Source: Sabellastarte sp. h YS-2021
Lineage: Eukaryota > Annelida > Polychaeta > Sabellida > Sabellidae
DNA length: 64,000 bases
Reading direction: 5' to 3'
Assembly: GCA_964017235.1 (NCBI GenBank)
Contig: OZ024931.1
Span: forward strand, 101,140,221-101,204,220
Shown: piece after piece, positions 52,254 through 62,274 of the stretch
Numbering within the stretch: the first letter of the stretch is position 1
Layout of the letters: every line of letters begins with the position of its first letter
Translations under genes and position numbers: made by a program
Notes under the pieces: generated by a model
Seen by the model: only the letters and a program-made list of their open reading frames with translations
The model's database searches: none
What the model was told of the DNA's origin: nothing

Positions 52254-52384
52254 CAGTTGGTTCATGTTAGCAGCAGGTTCCTGCACTCTGAGCTGGTTGT
52301 GGTGGTCCAGTATGTGGCGCTCCGTGTCTGTACAAGACATGCAATAGGTGGACATGTCCCTAGGAGTGGCAGCAGGAGCCTGCT
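52254..52384 (-). CDS. LDLa-CAP gene exon: start of the CAP domain
   Basis: A strong acceptor (GCTGTGTTTTGCTGCATTCAG) and donor (CTG before GTAAGTG). Reads QAPAATPRDMSTYCMSCTDT then HILDHHNQLRVQEPAANMNQ. ILDxHNxLR...ANM is the canonical CAP (cysteine-rich secretory, antigen 5, PR-1) opening. It joins the LDLa exon in phase 1. CAP proteins are secreted; their roles vary (venom, immunity, lipid binding), so none is assigned. Confidence 0.9.
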
Positions 52385-53180
52385 CTGAATGCAGCAAAAC
52401 ACAGCCAAGGGCAAACAATAATCAGTGCCTAAATGTTTACACTCGTTGACCAATATTGAGATTCAGATAGCAATAGAACATAACTTGCTAGGTTTACCAA
52501 AAGGTGTCATTTACCATGAAATTGCAAAGTTTGTTATTTTTACATTATTATTCTCAATTTCTCGTTTGTAAATCAGGCTCCATATGTTACAAATGCCTTA
52601 ATAGCCAAACTTATTAGTATAGCCAGAATAAAAAGTAAGAATGCTTAAGAACATTGTCAATCTTATTTCCTGAAGTTTTGATTGGCTTCTTGTTTAAGAT
52701 AGATCGATATTCAACACTATTCAACATTGCTGCCATTTTAGTTTACAATTTTTTTTTCATTTAGCCTCAGCATTACAATAAGTCAGTTAACTATATTAAT
52801 GCCAATAACATACAATATTTTGCATAATTTCATTTTTTTCTAACTTCATAAACAATGTTTATTATCCGAGTTCTTTATACAAGGCTCCAATTGCTGGACA
52901 AAGAATTTCGACTTATCTTTTCTAAAAAGGGAAGAAATCCACCAAGTACTTATTGCTGCTGGTGACCTTACGAAATTACTTAATTGTTCCCAATAAAGAC
53001 GGACTAATTTGACTTCATAGCTTTGAGATCAGTTTTGGAAATTTTTTATGGTTACTGTAAATTGTGGAAATTCTTAAAAATAAAATTGAATTTTTTTTTC
53101 AATTCCTGCTGTCCAGGATCTTGGATTTTTTTTTTACAAATTTTTAATTCAGTGTTCCAATGGTATTTCAGTCCTGACCT

Positions 53181-53268
53181 CACTACTTTGTTATACCAGA
53201 TGGAGCAGACAGCAGAAGTCTTTCACTACTTTGTTATACCAGATGGAGCAGACAGCAGAAGTCTTTCA
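53181..53268. repeat. 45-bp direct duplication
   Basis: CACTACTTTGTTATACCAGA then TGGAGCAGACAGCAGAAGTC TTT occurs twice in tandem, in the intron between the LDLa and CAP exons. Confidence 0.9.
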
Positions 53269-53666
53269 AAGTGCCAAATTTGTCACTATTCATAATGAAT
53301 GAATTTCCTCTTCATGTACACTGTTCCCTCACTGACTCATTTCAGATAAACCTTATACCCTATCTATTCCATAGAACTTAATCTTCTAAACTCCACCAAT
53401 CCCCCTGGGGCCTATCCATAAACATTTATACAATGTGCTGAAAAGTTTGATTAGATGAGATGTCCTGACTTGGGCCCAGTGCTGGCACTCCCCTATTGGT
53501 CCATTCAATTCTTAGTACAGATAAAATTATAATTAAGGAAATTCAAAACCCCACATTAAAAACCTGGCCAACTTTCCTTTATACTTGTGCACTTATTTAC
53601 TATTTTAAACTCTTCAGTGCAGAATCACTTCTAGGTTCTATAGAGGGTGAGCTGTAGAATGCTTAC

Positions 53667-53820
53667 GTGGACAGTTGAGCTCATCACTATTGTCTGTGCA
53701 GTGCTGGGTGTTGTCACAGCGGTAGAAGTGAGTCACACAGTACGGGGACTTCCTGTCTGCACAGCGAAACCAACCTTCCTCCTCCACCATTACATCACAC
53801 CAGCTGCGCTCTGACCTCAC
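53667..53820 (-). CDS. LDLa-CAP gene exon: LDL-receptor class A repeat
   Basis: Reads SWCDVMVEEEGWFRCADRKS, then PYCVTHFYRCDNTQHC and TDNSDELNCP. It has six cysteines in LDLa spacing and the calcium-binding DNSDE acid cluster. The donor CCAC before GTAAGC leaves phase 1, which matches the CAP exon exactly. The 5' border is uncertain; several AG dinucleotides lie near 53800-53825. Exons further upstream (signal peptide, perhaps more repeats) were not found. Confidence 0.85.
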
Positions 53821-53946
53821 TCAGTACATAAATCATACTATGACTTGCCCAAGTCATTACACTTTCATTGAAACATATTGCAAAGTACTCTGCAGATTAT
53901 AAATAGATCCTCAGATCTGTATATACTGAACTGACTGGGCAAAAAA

Positions 53947-54303
53947 TTAATAAATAAAATGACCTCTCTCCAGTTGTTCATATTCATTAACAAATGGTTT
54001 GTCATGAGACCTAAAAAGGGCATTTCCAAAAAGATCTTTAGTTAGAAATTTATGAACATCAGAAGGTACAGTTGTACCAAGACTAAACCATGTGTGTAGT
54101 AACTGTTTAGAAAACTTAGTTCTAGCTTTATTTTCTAGGGTAAATATCCCATCTTCATATAGTTTAAAACTCATTAATTTGTCTGCCAAAAGTTTCAACT
54201 TTGCTTTTACAGAAATGTTTAGTCTTTTGATCCACATAATGTTTGCAGTGTGAACAACATATTTTGCTAATGTCATATTTAACCCAATGTATTCAGCATG
54301 CAA
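53947..54303 (-). pseudogene. Tx1/L1-like LINE fragment of the LINE A family, minus strand
   Basis: An open 118-residue piece with IMWIKRLNISVKAKLKLLAD, FSKQLLHTWFSLGTTVPSD and LTKDLFGNALF. This corresponds to the region between RT and the C-terminal knuckle of LINE A. Isolated fragment. Confidence 0.65.
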
Positions 54304-54419
54304 TAATATTGTGTTTTTGCAAAGTAAGTGTTTCTCATTGCTCCATAGATGTTTATATATCTCATCTAGTAAGTTTATAGAACAACTAAATAAAATTTAG
54401 AGATCACATTTTTATTGGG

Positions 54420-54960
54420 TTTTTTATCAGGAGTCTCTATAAAATTCCAACCAAAATAAATGGATTGAGTACTATAATTTTTTTTCCAATTAATGGATGG
54501 AAGGATAATTATTGCCATCAAAATATTTTTGGATACATATATAATATCTCTTCAGTTTAAGATATTGAGTAGAATTTATAATTGTTTTTATTCATTTGGA
54601 TTATTATTGATTCATTCAAGGTGTGATAGTGCTACAGAAATTGATAATAGACTTTTCTTCAGCTGTATGAATTCTGGTTACACCTGAAAACTATTATAAT
54701 GCAATGGTTATCAGCTTCTTTACACATCAACCTACAATTTTCCATTTTAGAAGTATTGGCGGAAGCATTAAATGTTAACAAAAATCACTTTTTAAGATTA
54801 ATTATGTATTGTTAGTGGGTAAATATTATTTATAAATATAAATTTATAAAAGTAAGCTTCAACTTGATTGCTTAAATGTGTATATTCAGAATTTTTGGTT
54901 AAATGTCAAAGTTCCCTCAGAATTATAATACTGTGCATAAACAACATATTCACAATATTT
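54420..54960 (+). pseudogene. Tx1/L1-like LINE C-terminal fragment, plus strand
   Basis: Reads NKWIEYYNFF, LLPSK, then SLQFKILSRIYNCFYSFGLL, equivalent to NKWIEYYPFL...LQYKILHRVFNC in LINE A (16820-16419). KVSFNLIA and MCIFRIFG resemble the end of the ORF. It is inverted relative to 53947-54303, though the two would be contiguous in the parent element. Confidence 0.6.
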
Positions 54961-57645
54961 TTACTTCCCAAAAACTTTTAGCATTCTTAAAATATGAATA
55001 TACACCTTTAATATATTGTGAAAGGGAAAATCCCAGCTGTGCGCAGAAAGATTTGACACTGTTTTCATTAAGTTGCAAAGTAAACATAACAGCTTTGTAA
55101 AGATTAAGCTAAAAACAAGTTTCAAACAATCTGTAATCCTATTAAAATGGACCATGATTCTCCCTGTTAATGCATTGTCTACTTTGTATAATAATAATAA
55201 TAGTAATAATAATAATCATTAGTGTATTACCGTAATAACTTAGTATAGTACTTTTCTTGTTTGGCTGTAAGAAAGTACATATTCTGTTTGTTTATTTTGG
55301 AAACCAAAACAAAAAGTGACCCGACTGTGTCAAATGATATTTTTAGGAAACGGTATGCAATTTATAAGTATAAATTCAGTGAAATTCTAACTCATAAATT
55401 GAAACTCTTCTTTCAAAATGAAGCATGAAAAAGGAAATTGGTTCTGAATGTAATATGCAGTTATGCAAGTCAATTATGTCCAAATGTGCAAAACCATTGT
55501 GGGAATAATCAAAAAAGGAGCTGATTTGGTCTATTAGGCAAAATGTTTCATGCTTCATCAGATTTTGTTATTTTTAGGAGTGATGTCATGTTGGACCAAG
55601 ACCCATCTTCTAATTTTTTTTCATGGAGTTCTAGCGTAATCCTGCTAAAACAAACCGACAAATAAATGGTTATGAAAATAATACCTGCTTGACGGAGGGA
55701 ATTGGAAAACTTAGCACACATTTGCTCACTCTTCTGCTATATTTGGTATGCCTGTTTTAAATATGTGCCCACTGGAACAGAGATGCAACCCTTTTCTATT
55801 GACAGTGGGAGAAACAATATCTGAAGCATTTTTTGTTTTAAAAAAAGGTGACATTGTAATTTGTGAAAGTTTCAATACTTACATATGTTCACCTGACAGA
55901 AAATGAAAACAAGAACCAAATTCTTTTTTAGATACATCTCAACCAGTCTTCCACAAATATATATTTCAGCACTAGTTTGTCCCAATAGGAAAGCTTATGT
56001 AGTAATGCCAACTATGTAAATGTGGTTCATTTATACAGGTAAATGATACACTGCCATAAAAATCAATCTCGATGGTCTGCAGCATTTTGGTAATAAATAA
56101 TAGCAGTAATAACCCCCAAAAACATAACACAGCACCATTGTGGCAGTTTCTGGTTTTGCAGATTATCTCAGGGTTGTTCATTGTGCATTCTTTAAGTTTA
56201 TTGGCTTAAAGAAGTGCCAGTACTGAACAGTTCTGAAACTGGTGGTAAAAGTGCCGAAGACTAGTCAGTATTGTTTCCCAGTGTTTTCATTCAGAGTACA
56301 GAACCTTTTCATCAAAATCAGGCTATGATGAAATGCACTGTCTTGTGCAGAGCTGCATCACAGAGAAAGTTAGGTCAATTACACTGAGTACGGAAAGCAA
56401 ACAAGGCAAAAGTAGAGAACAAGGTTAAGAATCTATTTAAGTCAGTACAATATCTTCTACAGAAGCCTAGAAATAAGAACCTGAAAGTCTAAATTTACAG
56501 TAATGTAGGTGTCGCCTAAGTGTCGAGATATAAACAATGAACTGAATCTATCAAGTCACTTTTATTTGATTGGCCCTCGACGTGGTAACTATAAGGCAAT
56601 TAAAACGAAATATACTCAATATGAATGAAATCCATAAATAATTTTTGGAATTAATCTCCATTACAAGCAAATGCATATGTGCATACTCTTCAGCTGCATT
56701 TTTGACCAGATTATATATCATAAAAAACACCCTTTAGGTAATATGTCTGATATTTCTACAGCTATTTTCTTTTTATTTTCTCTGTATTAAATGCTTTTAC
56801 AAAAAATAACTTCTCCCTCATAACTGACTCTATTAAATGTGTATCTCATAGTTTTGTTGGATAAATGGAGGCAGCATTTATCTTAATAATTACAAATTTG
56901 AAAAAAGCTAAAAATAAATCATTCAATCATTCCACCTTCTTATTGATTGGGGTAAGTCAGTTCTATTTATTTCTACAGTTTTTGTCGACTGCCAAACTTT
57001 CACTTGAAGCTGCCTGTAAACAATGTGTATCTGGCCCTTGTTTTAATGGTAGTGTAGAAAATAGAACAGAAAAAAAATTACACTCCAAGATTTAATCATA
57101 TTTATGCGTCTTTTGACAAATGGTGCCATGATTTGAAGTCTGAAAGTGCTTTAATTTAATGACCTATTAAATGACCTCAATTTTGTAATCATGTGCACAT
57201 TTTTTGAGATTTGACTGTCACAATGAAATTGACAATGAAATAATGGAACTACTCCTGCCATCTGGAGCATTATTAATGTTATATAAGCAAACCCAAAACA
57301 TTCATATCAATACCAGCATGTGGAGAATTAGTTTTTGCAATAGGGGGACAAATATGAGCAAGAGTTCAGCCCTCTGGACAGCTGACATAGATTAAAAAAC
57401 ATGATGACTAATTATTGCACATAAACATGACACAAATTTATTATTCTTTATCTCAGCATTTTAAACATATTTACCAAAAACATCATGAAAAATACCACGG
57501 TTAAACAAGAGAGAGCGAAACTAAATAATTACAATTTTGAAATGTTAAAACAAAGACACAGAATGATAGTTTTCAGCTGAAATGTTCATGTAACTATAGA
57601 AACTTCAAAGTCAAAAAGACAATCACCAATAAATAGCTAATAAAT
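54961..57645. other. No gene seen
   Basis: AT-rich. An ATA-type microsatellite lies at 55187-55215. No exon could be tied to the LDLa-CAP gene. Confidence 0.35.
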
Positions 57646-58338
57646 TGCAAATTTAAGAAGTTAAATTTTTATATGTTAATACCCTATCCAATAGACAATT
57701 GCTAATCCGGTTGGTGCAGACCTGCCCGCCAAATGTCAGGAAAAGATGTCCTGTGTTTCCACCAGCCAGGCCTGTCCAGTACTGTGCACTCGCCAGGTGG
57801 TGCATCATACTTCCTTCCTGTCAAGACACCGTGACGTCATAGCATCTTTTTCGTTGTCTGAACCTATTAGACCCCTAGTAAGCTGATAGCGTTTGGGAGG
57901 GCCTTGTGTGTCCATTGGATAGGCTATTAACTTATAAAAATTTAATTTACTAATTAAATTTGCAATTTTATTGTGTTAATACATTGTATCCAATGGACAA
58001 TTGCTGAATATCTAAAGCTTGGTCTGCGGGTAAGTTACTAGGGACTAAAAATGAACTCATAAACAAAAAAAAACAAGGTTATTCAGGCCCTGGTTGACTT
58101 TAAAGGTAAGGAAACTCTGCAAGGCCAAGGTCGGTACCAGCAGCCGGATATCCAGGATATACCAACATTGACCCCCCTTTTTTTACAGACCTACTCTGAG
58201 GTAGGGAAGAGAGGGACGAGTTCATTCCCATAAGACAAGAAAATAAACCTCCTGGAGAGGGCACAGCACTTTTTTATGATTTTTTTTAATATATGTACAA
58301 ACTATTTACATATGTATAAGTCTCCTCGATAAACTGGG

Positions 58339-59030
58339 CTACTGGTGGATCTGCTGGGCAGCCACTACAGGTCCCAGATGATAAAGCTCTGAATCAGCCC
58401 AAGCCACATCCTTCAGGTAGAACTGTGTGAAGGTGTTATGTGACTTGCAATAATAGGCAAAACAAAATCTTATACCCTTGTGTGTGGCTATCAGTTTAAC
58501 CTCCTTGCTATCACAGTAAACTCCATGGGAGCTGTGGACAGTCTGAATGGGAGTGCTTTGAATTGATATGTTTTGCCCTGGCCATGAAATCTCAGATATT
58601 TCCTGGTCTGTTCCTGTATTGGAATGTGGAAGTAGGCGTCCTTGAAATCTATTGAGGTAACCCACTCACCTTTTTGGAGGGATGTCCCGATGGTTTCCGG
58701 TGTCTCCATTTTGAATTGCTCCACCTTGAGGAATTGATTTAGATTGCTCAGGTCTATTATAGGTCTCCAATGACTGTTTGGGTTTGGAACCAAGAAAAGT
58801 CGGTTGTAAAACCCTAGAGATTCTTGATTTCTGACCAGCTCTACTGCATTTTTGTTCATAAGCTGATGCAATCCCTCAACCAGGTAGAGTTTCCTGTGGG
58901 GATTAGCATAACAGTTTATGATTGTGGGTGACCTTGTCAAGTTCGGCCCGGATCCAAAAGGGGAGGATGTAGATAAAATAAAATAAAAATAAAATAAAAT
59001 AAAAAAGATCCAGGCCTGATACTCACACAA
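58339..59030 (-). pseudogene. DIRS-2 RT fragment fused to the recombinase tail
   Basis: Reads NRLFLVPNPNSHWRPIIDLS, TPETIGTSLQKGEWVTSIDF, KDAYFHIPI, ALPFRLSTAPMEFT. After a frameshift KEVKLIATHKGIRF runs straight into KSHNTFTQFYLKDVAWADSE. The join falls just before where DIRS-1 has its QYLDD active site. The RT active site, RNase H and most of the recombinase are therefore missing, including its R and HxxR residues; only the Tyr remains. Confidence 0.85.
58969..59003. repeat. AAAAT microsatellite in DIRS-2
   Basis: Seven AAAAT/AAAAAT units. Confidence 0.9.
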
Positions 59031-59900
59031 GGGATTCTACTTGCTGACCTGACGTCACTTCATTCATTAATTTTGTTTCGGTTTACTTGACAAATTAGTA
59101 AGGCTGCGACTTCATATTTTAAACACAAATATCTGTCAAGCTATGTGATTGGTTCATCACAAATACATTGTGCATTAACTGTCATGCTTCAATGAATGGA
59201 TGAAGTCACGTAAATGCACAGACAACAATTTTATGTTAATAGTGACTGCGCGATATACCAGCAGACGGATAAATATGTATTTTATCAGGGGATGTACAGA
59301 CGACTGATTTACATTTAAACTCACTGCGGACAGATTCTCATGTCTAGAAACCAGCAGACAGATAAATTCTAAAAATTTCATTGTAATTTAACTTTTTTGT
59401 AAGTTAAATACTTACCTTATCCTCACTAATGCTTATGAGTTGGCAGGAGCAAACATGGATGATGAAACGAGAATATTTTTAAAATAAATATTCTTGTTCG
59501 TACCATTATGTACCCATGACTGCACATGTGCCCGCACTGGAAGAACCCTGTTAAGCCTTACTTTAATTTTGGGAGCCAATATAATATATTGTAAACCCCA
59601 AAATCTTGAAAATGTAGGGTTGGCACCAAAAGCAGGTATAATCAAATAAAAAGTCAAAGTATAAATTTCAAGCAATCATGTGAGCAATAAAAGTAACTTA
59701 ACAAAATAATAAAAATAGTTATATTTGTAAGCACTAACCTGGCAACCTTCCCAAAGGTGCCTTTGTCCCGTATGTAGTTTTAGTTTCAATGTACCAATTT
59801 CAAACATACTAGTGATGATAAAGTACAAGACTATGACAAGCATACTTAGAAACTTAATAAAATAACCCATGTAGTTATATTTTATTAAATAACCTGGAAC
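59031..59900. other. DIRS-2 5' region, no gene
   Basis: A TGACGTCA palindrome occurs at 59050-59057. The rest is AT-rich; a short hairpin (AATATTTTTAAAATAAATATT) lies near 59470. Confidence 0.4.
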
Positions 59901-59963
59901 TGTCCAGGTTGAATAGGGTATTAACTTATAAAAATTTAATTTACTCATTAAATTGCAAATTTT

Positions 59964-60269
59964 AATTGGTAAATTAAATTTTTATTAGTTAATACCTTAC
60001 CTACCAGACGATAGCTATAGCCCGGCGCCAGCCGGTCCCGCCAAACGAAAGAAAAAGACGTCCCGGGTTTCACCCCCGGCAGGACCGGCACACTACAATC
60101 CACTCGCCAGGTGGCCTAGTTCCTGCCTCACTCGCCAGAGGGACGTGACGTCATAGCATCTTTTTCGTCCCTAAGGTTGAATGATGAAGGCTGGAAGCGG
60201 GGAAGGCCGGGTGGGAATTTCCCGTCTGGTAGGTAAGGTATTAACTAATAAAAATTTAATTTACCAATT
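59964..60269. repeat. 47-bp perfect inverted repeat at the DIRS-1 3' end
   Basis: Arms at 59964-60010 and 60223-60269 (AATTGGTAAATTAAATTTTT ... CTACCAGACG) are exact inverses. TTACCTACCAGACGATAGCT then recurs in direct orientation at about 59996 and 60300. This A, A-inverse, A layout resembles the terminal repeat plus internal complementary region of DIRS elements. The block between the arms includes TGACGTCA (60146-60153). Confidence 0.85.
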
Positions 60270-60669
60270 AAAATTTGCAATTTCATTGCGTTAATACATC
60301 TTACCTACCAGACGATAGCTAGAATAACTACCCAGTGGAAGGAGGGCAGCCTTCCGAAGATTGGAGAGAACTCTTATATTATACCTAGGTGTGAGGTTCT
60401 AGTCCTTTGAGGAGACAAGTTAGTCTCCAGGGTAACTAGACCTACCTGCCCCCCCCCTTTTTTGACTGCTCTGAGGGAAGGAAGAGAGCAAGAGTTCAAG
60501 TCCATGATTCCCACGGTTAACCTGGAAGAGTAGGGAAAGTCCTATACCCAGAGAATTACTCTGAAGTAAAAAACTTTGAGAAGCCAAGGCATAGGCTAAA
60601 AGTGAGCCTGCACCTAAAACTAACTAGTATGTACACTATATATAATTATAAACAAAGACGCTTAGGGGA

Positions 60670-62274
60670 CTAGTGGTGGATCTGCTGGGCCGCCACCACA
60701 GGACCCAAGTGAAAAAGCTCCTTATCTGCCCAGGCAACATCCTTAAGGTAAAACTGTGTAAAGGTGTTGTGGGACTTCCAGTGGCATGCTGCTAGAATCT
60801 GGTCCAGAGATATGCCACCTTGAAAGGCTTTGGAGGCCGCAAAGGCCCTAACATCATGGGCCTTGACCTGATGTAAGGTCAAGGACTCTTGGTCAGAGAG
60901 ATCATAACACAACACTACTGTTTGTTTGATCCAGGACGAGATAGTGGCAGGAGAGATGTCCCTGTCAAAACCTTGTTTGAATGAGACAAAAACTAACTCC
61001 TTTCCCGTTCTTAGGTGCTGTGTTTTGTCCAGGTAGTAGCGCAGAGCCCGAACGGGGCAAAGGGATCTGTCTTCCTTTAAAGACTTATCCAGAGTGGGGG
61101 CTAAGGCCGGGATGACCACAGGGGCCACGCACTCTGGTCCCTCTTTTGCCAAGTGATTTTTCGCCAAGAAGCTTGGTGATGGGTAGAGGGAAACTTTGGA
61201 CCAATCAGCTTGGTGTCTGATATTTTTGTTTAACCAAGCGTGTATCTCACTTCTGCGTTTTCCTGAAGCCAGGGCTAGGAGAAAAACAGTTTTGAAAGTA
61301 AGGTGTTTCAGAGAAGCTTTTCTGAGGGGTTCAAAAGGTGCTTTTGTAAGCTGGTGTAAAACTAGGGAGAGGTTCCAAGCAGGGACCCCCCTTCGTCCTT
61401 TGGGTCTATCTCTGTGAAAACTGTCTAACAGTCTAGTTAAATTTTCCTCCTTGCCGACATTAATCGAGGTATTTCCCAGTTTGTCTGCAATGGCTGACCT
61501 GTAACCGTCAATGGTGCTGGGCTGGAGATTTTTCTCCTGGAAAAGGTGCAGGAGGAAATCTGCTATTTGTTTTATAGATGGGTTCCTGAAGTCCACCTGA
61601 CTTGTTTCGCACCATCTGATAAAAACGGCCCACTTCGCTTCGTAGACTGTTCTGGTTGAACGTCTTTGAGGCGCCTCAATTCTTGACGCCACTGGGCTAG
61701 AGAACCCCTGCTCCTTGATTGTCTGGGCTCTAGGAGCCAGGCATGGAGATTTAGGTTTGTCAGATCCCTGTGATGTGCCTTGTTGAAAGGTTGGGTCACT
61801 AGATCTGGGTGGTGTGGAAGACAAAGAGGAACCCTCGCAGAGAGCTCCACTAGGTCCCAAAACCAAGGCATGTTGGGCCATCCCGGGGCAATCAGGATTG
61901 CTCTGCGATACCAGTGATCTGACAGTTTGCTGACCACCTTCCCCATCAGAGACACTGGGGGGAAGAGGTACATGTCCAGGTCCTCCCAGGACAATGTCAG
62001 AGCATCCACTGACCAGGCCTTTGGGTCTGGAATTGGGGACACAAACTGAACTAGCTTGCAGTTGTACCTTGTTGCAAACATGTCCACTCGGGGATAATGC
62101 CAGGTTTGACAAAGGAGGTCGAAGGTCTCTTGATGGAGGGACCACTCCGTCTGAATGACCTGCCTTTGGCGAGACAATTTGTCTGCAATTACATTCAGAC
62201 GGCCTGGTATGTGTCTGGCCTTCAGTACTATTTGATTGAGGCTGCACCAACATAGGAGCCGCCAAGAAGGGCAC
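60670..62274 (-). CDS. DIRS-1 tyrosine recombinase
   Basis: 534-residue frame. The first 190 or so residues overlap the RNase H C-terminal frame and may not be translated. The SAM-like N-terminal DNA-binding part is TVYEAKWAVFIRWCETSQVD ... TIDGYRSAIADKLGNT. Catalytic residues: R340/R341 in LALASGKRRSEIHAW, H473 and R476 in KAHDVRAFAASKAF, H498 in ACHWKSHNTF, nucleophile Y509 in TQFYLKDVAW. It would integrate the circular DIRS DNA without target duplication. The frame is open to the stop at 60670. Confidence 0.9.
   Translation of the reverse strand: MPFLAAPMLVQPQSNSTEGQTHTRPSECNCRQIVSPKAGHSDGVVPPSRDLRPPLSNLALSPSGHVCNKVQLQASSVCVPNSRPKGLVSGCSDIVLGGPGHVPLPPSVSDGEGGQQTVRSLVSQSNPDCPGMAQHALVLGPSGALCEGSSLSSTPPRSSDPTFQQGTSQGSDKPKSPCLAPRAQTIKEQGFSSPVASRIEAPQRRSTRTVYEAKWAVFIRWCETSQVDFRNPSIKQIADFLLHLFQEKNLQPSTIDGYRSAIADKLGNTSINVGKEENLTRLLDSFHRDRPKGRRGVPAWNLSLVLHQLTKAPFEPLRKASLKHLTFKTVFLLALASGKRRSEIHAWLNKNIRHQADWSKVSLYPSPSFLAKNHLAKEGPECVAPVVIPALAPTLDKSLKEDRSLCPVRALRYYLDKTQHLRTGKELVFVSFKQGFDRDISPATISSWIKQTVVLCYDLSDQESLTLHQVKAHDVRAFAASKAFQGGISLDQILAACHWKSHNTFTQFYLKDVAWADKELFHLGPVVAAQQIHH

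Larger units (their letters stand above)
57650..59958 (-). mobile_element. DIRS-2: internally deleted DIRS retrotransposon
   Basis: Terminal sequences (AAATTTTTATATGTTAATAC near 57665 and the inverse ending near 59955) match in inverted orientation and resemble DIRS-1. The coding part is an RT fragment joined directly to the last residues of a tyrosine recombinase, so most of the element is deleted. DIRS elements insert by recombinase and make no target duplication; none is seen. It abuts DIRS-1. Confidence 0.75.

Noticed and set aside
56865-57395. Possible short secreted protein genes (76 and 63 residues)
   Set aside because: No homology, splice or promoter support; expected number of such ORFs in random AT-rich DNA.
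61196-61417. Plus-strand ORF of 73 residues
   Set aside because: Antisense shadow of the tyrosine recombinase.
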